Source: Cheiracanthium punctorium (taxonomy: Eukaryota; Arthropoda; Arachnida; Araneae; Cheiracanthiidae). From it: a stretch of 64,000 bases of DNA. Where the stretch lies: NCBI GenBank assembly GCA_038373885.1, contig JAWZYV010010319.1:670001-734000 (forward strand), in the 5' to 3' direction. The notes under the pieces were generated by a model, which was not told the origin of the DNA, did no database searches, and worked only from the letters and a program-made list of their open reading frames with translations. The position numbers and the translations under genes are program-made. Shown here one piece after another: positions 13,601-24,200 of this stretch (its first letter is position 1; each line of letters starts with the position of its first letter).

Positions 13601-15196
13601 GTTGTAGTTTTCATAGTGTTTCTGACTTAATGTTCTAATATTCTAAACTATGTTCTAATATTTTTGATTCATTTTAGTTCTAAAATTCTTTTGCAAATCA
13701 TTAAAAATTAGACCATATTTGCATGCTTAATTAGAGAAAAAAAAATCTAAAAATTTTGAAGTACAGAAAAATTTCTCGTTGCATTTCCCCCGGCCTGGGT
13801 TGTGAGTGGAATGGGTACTATATTATTTATTACTATGTACTATATTAAAACTATATTATTCTAATGGGTACTATACTAAAACAGAATGTTGAAATATCTT
13901 TTTCTTCTAAATTAAAAAACAAAAAACCTCTGATTTAAACACCCCACCCCCTAATTGATCACTGTTACCCGGAAAGGTTTAAGGTTATTGAAATCAGAAG
14001 TCGAGACCAAAAGAAAGGACTCAAAACGCGATTTTCACATTAGATCCACACGCTAAAAAGTGTTTTCTTCAGTAGTTTGGTAGCTTTGTTTTGTTGATTT
14101 AATTAAATTTTGTTTGATTCAACAAAATTTATTTAACCAAATGTTTTGAGTTTTGACAAAACTTTTTTGTTAAAAACTCGGAACCAATGAAATTTGAAAT
14201 CGCTCGACAGTCAATTTACGCGTGCGCACATGAGCGTGAAAGATAGTCATACCCGCGCAAAGGAGAAACGCTTAAACTCTTATTTACGGAGGAAGAGGGA
14301 AAAGCGTGGTAAGGATCAGCACTGTCTGCTAATACATTTAAAAATGGATAATGACATACATATCAAATACAAAAATATATTGGGGTTTTCCTCAGCTTGT
14401 TGGAAATTTCAGAGGTAAGACTAATTAGTTTATCTATTTATATATATAAAAAAAATATATGTTTGTTTTAGTGATTTTACAAGTTTCTACAGATTTAGCT
14501 TAAAGGCGCTCGAGTGTCCGTTATACTAACTTTGTTAAAACAGTCAGAATAACGTTTCCACAATGTGACGGGTTACAAAATATCGAAGGATGTAAAAAAA
14601 CTTGGTCCGTAAAGATATTAATTTATGTATAGACTCTATGGGGGGGGGGACAGGGACCGAATAGGCTAAGCTGGACAATACCGAATTGTAAATTTTTTGT
14701 GTGTATTTCGAAAATATTTTTGTATGTGTAGTTTAAATTAGGGATGGACGCGAGACGAAAATAAGCGTCTCGCAAAATACCTTAAAAGCTTTGTCTCGTC
14801 TCGCAAAAAAGCTGTAAATCTCTGTCTCGCAAAAAAAGTCGTCTCGCGTCTATCCTTAGTTTAAATTTTAAAGTGGTACACATATTTTTAAAATCCGTAT
14901 CTTTTTTACGTCGCAAACAGTTTAATTCGCATACCATGTCGGAGAGAAAATTACTTATGGTTTTAGCATTTTGTATTTTCTCTTAGAAAGAATATAAAAA
15001 AGATATTCATTTTTTTAAATCTTGAATTTTATTTTTTTACCGATAGTGTATTTTTTTCTCTTAATAGATAAATATATCCAGCTCTCATCACATACAATTG
15101 TAACTAAAATATTTCCATTTTTTCCCTTGCAAATAATTTTCATGCGACAATCTGTACAGTCTTGCGCTTCCACATGTCTGATTTGCGATTTCCCCG

Positions 15197-15253
<57 letters not shown>

Positions 15254-18200
15254 TAATAATCGAGGAAGAGTATTTCTCTTGGGAGAGGGCAAAACTAAGC
15301 CTTCGATCCATTGTTTATTTTCAACCGACACTTTAAATCAAAGAATATTTTTCAGAAGCATACAATAGTTAAATCTTTCTTCGAATTGGTGCCACTAAGA
15401 TTTGATTCAATTAAATTTAATTCACGGAGAAAGCCCCAAAATCGTTTTAAAAAATGTGTTAATGTACATCTGACACTATAAACTTGGGTAGCATCGCTTA
15501 TAGTCATTTGCGGAAACAAGACGAACTAGACTTGCCAATTCAAAAACTTGTATTTTAAATTTTAAAAACTTGCTAATTTTAATTTCAACTGGTACATTTT
15601 CTTTTATAGGTTATATTCTACTCTACGGAAATATTTCAAAATGCTGGTCTAGCTAAGCAAGCTGCTGTCTATGCGACCCTCGGAATGGGCAGCATCAATG
15701 TGCTGATGACCCTTGTCTCTATGGTGCTGGTGGAGAAGGCCGGACGGAAAACTCTGCATCTCGTCGGGCTGGCTGGCATGATGATTATCACGTTGCTACT
15801 CACCATTTGCCTTGCACTTACGGTAAGTTGATGACACTGGCAGCAGCTAGGTTGTACCTCTTGAGTTTTCAGAAACGGTACACGGAATATTGAACCGATG
15901 ACAAGTTTAACCACAGGTTTAACTCGCTTTGAGTTTTGACAGTGGTAAAGTTTTCCAGTGTATGCGCGTACCCATTGGGGGACAGTTAAAGTTGGGAACG
16001 CTCTGCAAAGGTTGAATGTGCACTTTGCAATAAACGGTTTACTTATTTTCTATAACAAACAGGAAAAAAAATAATTAAGAAAAACAAACTTCGATATTTG
16101 GGGGAAGATTCAAGTGAGACAAATTTCGACTGCTTTTTCCTCAAACTATTTACTTTCCGACCATGTACCATGTAAGAAAAGTATTTCAATAATAGAAAAA
16201 TTCGACTTCGAGATTTTGGTGTATTTACACGTTTTGAGGTCTGCTGAATTCATTTATGCTATTTTTACGAGATGTGTGTGTGTGTTTGTGAGTGAACACG
16301 ATATCTCCTAAACGATGCATTCGATTGAGCTCAAATTTGGTATATATCTATATATAAAGGAAGATGTCCTGAATGACTGACGATCATCGCCCAGACAAAT
16401 CTTCTGGAGATACAGACATGAAATTTTAGGAGCTTAGTCTTTTGTGCCAAAGGTGCCATTTAAGAAGCGATTTTTAAAGATTCCTACGCAGACAGGGGTG
16501 GGGGGCCGAAACTTTCTTTTCACGTTTCCCTTCATATCTCTCTAAGGCAAAAAAGAGATAGTTCCATTTTAAAGTAAGAATTTTACAGCTAACAGAAATA
16601 CCTAAAATTAAATTTCAAGATTTTTTAGAATTCTCACCCAAAGAAGGGTAAACAGCCAAAAAGTTCTACGTTCTTTTCACATTTCCCTTCATATCTCGGA
16701 AGGAAAAGGAGATAGTCGCAAAGTTTTTGCTTTAAAATGTGACAAACAGAAATATCTAAAAATCATTTTCAGGGTTTTTTAGAATTCGAACTTGAACTGG
16801 TTAAGGGGCCAACTTCAAGGAGGCACGGATTCAAGGAAACTGATTTCAATGATCTTTGGCATAAAGGAAATATACTATTTGAACATACTACGTGCAAAAT
16901 ACTAAGACACAATACACAAATACAGTCGAGAAAAATTAATATTTATTTTCGAACCACTTCACCAAAGGTTTAAATGTAAGTTATACGCGAAAAAGTTGAG
17001 CACAGTGGCGTAATCGGTAAGGCTCTGCACTTTCACTCTGGCATTGCGGGTTCGAACCTCGTCCTACGCAAAAATTTTTCGGCTCTTTAATACACCGATA
17101 CTGGTAATTAATTCATTTTTTAGTCAAATAAATATTTATTTTTTTTCATTTATTCATTTATTTATCGTTTATTTTTTTTTACTACCTTATTGATTTTTTA
17201 TAATTTAAATTTTATTTCTATACCTATAAAATCTTTACTTTGGAATCAGAATTTTACATATTCAAAATTATTCACTTTTAACGCTCACAAAACTAAATAT
17301 TTATTTAAGGTACATTTCTTTATGGCACAATCGAAGGACAGGCTTTTTTTCCCCTAATTTTCACCCGTTCGTGATACCACAGCGACAGCATTATTTCTTT
17401 TAATCGTCTGTCATCTGTTGATGGGTTGTCAACTTTAAATATCAGATTATATTCTCAAAGTCTAATATTTTTGTGATTTTAAAATTTCGAATAGACGTAT
17501 TTAAGCAGTGAAATTTGTTTTGAACGTATTACAGCTAAAAATATGTCATGAAGCGAATTCCTATTGTGAAGAAAAAAATGAAAATTCTATATATAGTGTT
17601 GTTTCGAAGCAGTGACTAAAAGATTGAGGAGCGTATTACGAGAGTTAACTTCTCAAAATTAATTTAATTGCGTCGACAGCTGTTCTGGTGCACTGTCTGA
17701 AGAAGCAATGATGATAGACACAAAATTGTATAATAATACATTGGATTTCTTGAGTAAAAAAAAAAAATTAACTGATGAAGAATTGATCTGTACTCAAGAA
17801 GAGTGTACAGAAGAAAATTTGGACTATGTACCAGATGGGATTGATATAGTATAGTTATAATTGATTATAGTTATATTTAAATAATTATAACTATAACCAA
17901 TTGTAAAAATGTAGTTTGAATAGTAGAATGTACAATAGTAAAATAAAAAAAAGGACTATCAGTAGCTTTTCATTACAACAATAAGAACTTGCTTAGCTTG
18001 ATGACATATGTTTAACTGTAATGCAATTCTTCAAAATTTCAATAAATTTCACTGCTTAATAGGTCTATTCGAAGTTTTAACAACATCTGATATTTTAAAT
18101 TTGACAATCCATCAACAGATGCCAGACGATTAAAAGCAATAATGCTGTTGCTGTGGCATCACGAAGGGTGAAAATTAGAAAAAAAGTCTGTCCTACGATT

Positions 18201-21200
18201 GTGAGAAAGAAAAAAAAAGTACCTTAAATAAATATTGAGTTTTTCTTTCGAGTATTGAATTATTGAATTCAATACTCGTGAAAAGTGAATTATTTTGGAT
18301 GTGTAAAATTATGATTCCAAAGTAAAGATTTCACAAGTAGAAATAAAATTTAAATAACAATAAATCAATAAGTAGGTAGTAAAAAAATTGATGAATAAAT
18401 GAAAAAGTAAGTAAATACTTACTTTACTAAAGAATGAATTAATTACCAGTATTGGTAAATAAAATAGCGGAAAGAAATATTTGCGCATGAGGTTCGAACC
18501 CTCAAAGCTAGAGTGGAAGTCCAGAGCCTTAAAGATTAAGCCACGGCGCTCAACTTACTTTGCTTGTAATTTACATTTAAAGTTTCGGTGAAGTAGTTCG
18601 AAAATAAATATTAATTTTTCTAGGCTGTATTTGAGTATATCGTCTTATACGCGCAGTATATACACATGGTATAACCACCACTATGTCAAAGATAATTGAA
18701 ATCCTTTTCCCTGAATCCGTGCCTCCTCCTTGTTGGCGGAAAAAAGAGATAGTCTAAAATTCTTCCAAAAAAATGTACTGAACAGAAATGCCTTAAAATC
18801 ATTTTCAGGATTTTTTAGAATTTGCATCAAAACGTTGATAAGAGGGCCAACCGCTTTTTTTCAAATTTGCCATCATATCGCAAAGTGAAATAGAGATAGC
18901 CATAAAACTCTTGCTTTAAAATGTAGTGAGCAGGAGTGCCTTAAAGTTATTTTCAGGGTTTTTTTATCAGGTTGTAACGAAAGTTTTCCGCCAGATTTGC
19001 ATGGGTCAGCTCATGAGGTACCGAGCGATTGACCTTATATATCAAGTATATGCGATGCTTAGCGCGACTAATGGACATGGCACTAAAGTCTAACTCTTTT
19101 AACTAGCTCTCGAGTGGATGAACATTTTATCTCCTTCCACAAATTCTCGTTGGGGGCCTCATCAGCATCAGTAAGCTGGCCAGAGCGCCCTGCTTCTTAA
19201 ATGTCCTAGTCCTCGTTTTTGAACTTTTGGTACCAAATCTTCACAGTGTCGTATGATACAACAGTTGTACCTTAAGCTGTACACATGATTATGTGTCATT
19301 CTGTAGCTGACTTTTTGCAACAGAACTGAGAGTAAATGATGGTTCAATCTGGTAGTGTGATAGTTCCATTTCAGACACCTTTTACTTAATCTAACGATAT
19401 TGTTTTACAGATTTCACAACACAGTGCTCTAAAACAAGTCTTTTTTTTTTTTCAAATAACAAAAATCGTTTAACAAAATATTGGCAAAGACACCAACGTG
19501 AACTGTTTGTGCAGACAATACTTGCAGTGGCGGAAAACTTTCGTTACAACCTAATAGTTTCAGTGTCCAATCTGGTGTAAGGGCCCAAAACATTGTTTTC
19601 ATATTTGTCTTTATATTTCGAAGGAAAATGAAGATAGCCTTAAAAATCTTGCATTAAAATGCAACGAACACAAATTCATAAAAATCTTTTTCGAAATTTT
19701 GTAAAAATCGACCTCAATAGTGGGTAGTTTTTTTTTTTTTTTAAAAAGGTGTTTTTCACGTTTTTTTTTAGCTCTTGAGTGCTGCTAATTTCAGACAGTA
19801 TTTTTGTCTACCTGGTTGAAAGGGGATTCACTTTTGAAGGGTTGTCAGATTAAATGTGAGAGTCGTCGAGGTTGGCATTTTTGGGGATTTATCGCCAATT
19901 TGGCATAAAAAAAATAAGTACTCAAAACTGGACCCAGCTTGGCGATATTTTCCATATTTGTCAAGAAATTGCCTAACTCTACTGTTTATTTAATTGGAAT
20001 GTTGTTGTCTATATTTGTGTAAATAAAGGTGAAGTGTAGTTAGAATATGCCTCGAAAGGATTTTAAAACAGTTTTAGAATTCGATTTTAATATAGATTTC
20101 AGTTTTGAAGAAGTGTTTTATGGAACAAGAAAGGCAAATACGGCAAACTCGCGGATTATGATGTGCATTCCAAAAAGTATTTAAAAATATGTAGTACAGT
20201 TAGAATATACCTAACAAACATTGTAAGACAGTTTTTGTAGGGAATTAAACTTATTATCAAAATTCGTTTAATATTTATTTTGTATTTGTTGGTTTGACAA
20301 TATCCATTCCGTGCAAAGAACGGTTACTTCAGATAGTATGTTATAAATCACGATCGCAAGACCAATATTGATTTTGGTGTGTATAGGACTTACATAGTTT
20401 TTTTACAGAGCTAAGAAAAAGATCTTTTACATAATGGCCTATAGGAGGAAATTCTTGAAAGTGCGCTAATTTTTAGACGGAGCATTGGATTGAGCTCAAA
20501 TTTCGTTTATATATCTTAATAGACCACCGTCGCAAGACCGATACTGATTTTGGTATACATAGGATTTAGTTTTTGGTATACATAGGATTCTTTTACATGA
20601 TGGCCAATGGACAGATATTCTTGAAAGTGCGCTAGCGTTTAAACGGTGCATTCGGTTGCGCACAAATTGGACGTGTCTAAAAGTCACGGTCACATGATAT
20701 GCATTACAGTTCACAGTTTGTTCACGGGATTGCAAAAAATAATTCTTATACATTACGGCCTGTAGACGCAAATCATTTAAAATGAGCTAGTGTCTGAATG
20801 GTGTATTCGAAGAAAGTTCAAATTGGGTATGTATATTATAGGTCACCGGAAACTCCTGAAAGTGCGCTAGTGTCTAGGGTGCATTCGATGGAGGTCAAAT
20901 TGGGTATATTGTAGGTCACGGTCTCATGAACAGCATAGATTTTTGTGTCTGTAGAGCTGACAGTTTGTTCACAGGCTTGCAGAAAGTAATTATTATATAT
21001 TACGGCCTAAGGACGCAAATTATTTAAAGATGAGCTAGTGTCTAAATGATGCATTCGGTTGACAACGAATTAGGGACACATAGTGTAGGTCACTGTCTTA
21101 CACACTGCATAAATTTTAGCGTGAGTGTAAGCCCAACAGTTTTTTACTGGGCCACAAAGTATTCTTATACATTGCGGCCTATACACTCAAATTATTTTAA

Positions 21201-24200
21201 GTACACTAGTGCCTGAGTACTAGATCCGATTCAGTTGAATAAAATTTACTTATATGCTTGGTAAATATCAAATGTTCGGAATGTTGAGTGGAGTCACTAC
21301 AGGCTTTTTTTTATTTGCATGTCGTTAGCATAAGTAGCATAAATTCACTGGATAAATAACGGAAAGGTTGGGAATTCCTTTATTCTTAACCTACTATTGA
21401 AGACCGCTTGTACATGCTTGCAAAATTCATTAATTCCGGAAGCGTTCCCCGACTGTTTTAAGAAATTCTGAGTCTAGCAAAATTCAAAACCTCCCATCTT
21501 TTAAAAGAAATTTTAGAGGGAATCTCCGGAAAGGTATAGGTAGACTAGTTTACGAACTTAGCAACGTGATCTGCCTGACCTTTGGCAAATAAGCGCTAAA
21601 TATTTCATTTGCATTTGAGATTTTTTAAATAATCTTTTTCCAATGAAGTATATTACGCTTTTGCAATTGCTGTGTTAAAATACAAATTCGAATATATTGT
21701 TTCCCATAAAACGTTTTGAGAAGATACAACGCTTATTTTGTTCCTTGAAAAATCAACATCTGTTAAAAGTAAAATTGGTACTTACGTATTAACTGTATGT
21801 TTTAATTACATTTGTCTTTAATTCTATTTATATTTTCTTCCAGCCTCGAGCACCTTGGCTATCTTACATAAGCATTCTTTGCATCATTGGATTCATCATT
21901 ATGTTTGCCAGTGGTCCAGGTAAATTTCAAATAAGGTCAAACATTCAATTTTCTTCTTTTTTTAATTCCTGTCAAGCGAATAACTTACACATATTTCTAT
22001 CGTAGGCTCTATACCCTGGTTCCTTGTAACAGAGCTCTTTGGTCAGGGTCCGCGTCCAATTGCAACCAGTATCGCTGTTTCTGTGAATTGGATGGCTAAT
22101 TTTATTGTTAGCCTTGGCTTTTTGCCTATAACAGTAAGTAGCTCATTTAATGTAGTATTGTGCGCCAGTTTCAGATGCTTAATTATACTAGACACTAGCC
22201 GGTTACTCTCCCTACCTTAGGATTTTGCCGTGAAGTAATATTAAATAGGGGTTAGGAGCATGGACATGTTCAAAAATATTGGGAAAAATAGACCTTTTTT
22301 GTAGTAAATTTGATTTTGAAATACGAAGTGATTTTCAGATTAAATCAACGGTTTGACTATAGTAAAGTTAACTATTTACCAAGAACATAATATGGATATG
22401 TTACGCTAGGCCTAATCGAACCAGTTTGCATAGATTTAGAATCTAGACCAGTGATTCGTAAAGTGGTCGATACGGACCCCCAGGGTCCACTCCAACTTGC
22501 AAGATGGCTACGCTAACAACAGAATAAAAATGGGGTTCCATAAGATATAAAAAGTGGTCCACGAAACAAATTTTGTTCCGGGCATAGAAAATCCGTTAAT
22601 ATGCATTGAAGATATTTGAATTATTTTCTTTTCTTTTTTTCACACTAGAATAAGTCCTACTATAAGATTTCAAAAGCACGTTTAAAGTTAAATTTTTAAC
22701 GTTCGTTTTTAATAAAGCGTTCCAAAACGACTCTGCCAATGTTAAATTCACCTTACAGTTGTCTCTGTCTGATACATTTCGCACTTGCTGCTTGATATTT
22801 CCATAATTTTGCTTTTACCTAAGTGTTTTGGAGGGTCTTGTGGAAATTTATGCCTCTATTCTCTCACTCTGTTTTGAAACGCTCACATATATTTATTGCA
22901 GGACCCGATTGATTTTAGTATATCCCTAGAAGGGGTTCCACGAATAACTAAATAATCGGCAAGTGGTCCACAGGATAAAATGTTTGGAAACACCTGATCT
23001 AGACCTTAGCAATTATTACTATCAATCCTATTTTAGATAGTATAAGTAATTATTACGGTATCAAGTGTATGTAGTTCATTTATTCTCGCCCTCACTCACT
23101 CTGCACTGGTCGAATAGACCCATAAAGAGTAGAAACAGGGTTAATTTTATCCTAAGTACTCCAAAATGTAGTCACTGTCTTTGGCCACAGGTACTGAATA
23201 GTTGCTACAGTTTTTATAAAAGATTTTAGCTTATAAAAACCTATTTTAAAGGGGGGGAAATTTTGGGGGGTGTGGGGAATGTATTACTCAGATATCGGTA
23301 TTTATTTTAATACATGATACGTTCGTAAAGAAGTCTCGTTTTGAAATAAAAAAAGAACAAGTACAGATACAGCAAAGAAATTTATTGCACAAAAATACCA
23401 TCCTTACACTATTTTTCGACATAGCTCCCGTGATTTTCCAGGCATTTGCCATAGCGTGGTAGAAGCTTTTGTATCTTTTCGTAGAATGTTGCTATCTGCG
23501 TAGTCAACCATGAGGTAACATGTTCTGTCAGCTCGTCATCGCTGTTGGACCTGAAGGAAAGACTTCAGATGCCGAAACAAATGGAAGTTGCCAGGAGCCA
23601 GTTCGGGACTCTACGGAGGATGGTCAAAAACGTCCCAGCCAAAGCACTGTTGGAGTCTTTTTGTCACATTTGCAGTATGTGGTCGGGCATTGTCGTAAGT
23701 GAAAACAACCCCTTTTGTGAGCGTTCCTCGGCGCTTATTCTGTATCGCGCGGCGCAGTTTCATGGTAGAATACACAGGTGGCAACATTCTACGAAGAGGG
23801 TATACGAAAACTTGTAAACACGCTATGACAAATGCCTTGAAAATCACTTGAGCTATTTCTAAAAAATAGTGTAAGGGTGGTAGATTTTCGTGCAATAAAT
23901 TTCTTTGCTGTATCTGTACTTGTTCTTTTTCTTATTTCAAAACGAAACTTACTTTACGAACGTACCACGTAGAATAAACAATAAATTTCTATAAATGTTC
24001 AAATTATGGTGTTTAATTGCTTTCATAGGCAACAAATCAGTTCTTCAGAAAATTGGTCATATGCTTTTTTCCGTTAGTTCAAACAGATCATTCGTGACTA
24101 ATAAATGTATAGCTAAAAACAAGCTTCCTAATGATATATGCAGGGTTTTCTGTTAGTGGACTGACAATTATGGAGAGGTAAAGCATCAAAAGTATTGAGA

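Larger units (their letters stand above)
16811..18734. mobile_element. Large foldback element with ~760-bp arms carrying tRNA-like modules
   Basis: The left arm (about 16811-17570) is the inverted copy of the right arm (about 17970-18734). They share GGAGGCACGGATTCA ends, a TTTATTTTCGAA segment, tRNA-like modules (16997-17071; minus strand 18488-18556) and GACAACCCATCAACAGATG-type stretches. The 400-bp spacer holds a short ORF. No clear target duplication was found; the ends abut the GGGCCAAC part of the tandem unit. The class is unknown. Confidence 0.75.
16500..19720. repeat. Diverged ~150-bp tandem array interrupted by two transposons
   Basis: Units share 'TTTCCCTTCATATCTC...GAAGGAAAAGGAGATAG...TTGCTTTAAAATG...ATTTTCAGGGTTTTTTAGAA'. 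They appear near 16510, 16665, 18738, 18850 and 19590. The foldback (16811-18734) and mariner copy M2 (18967-19554) sit inside the array. Confidence 0.75.

Noticed and set aside
15022..15368. ORFs with long Tyr-Ile runs
   Set aside because: Translation of the (AT)n microsatellite.
16997..17071. Functional tRNA gene
   Set aside because: A and B boxes are present, but the acceptor and anticodon stems do not pair well, and the module is repeated in foldback arms.
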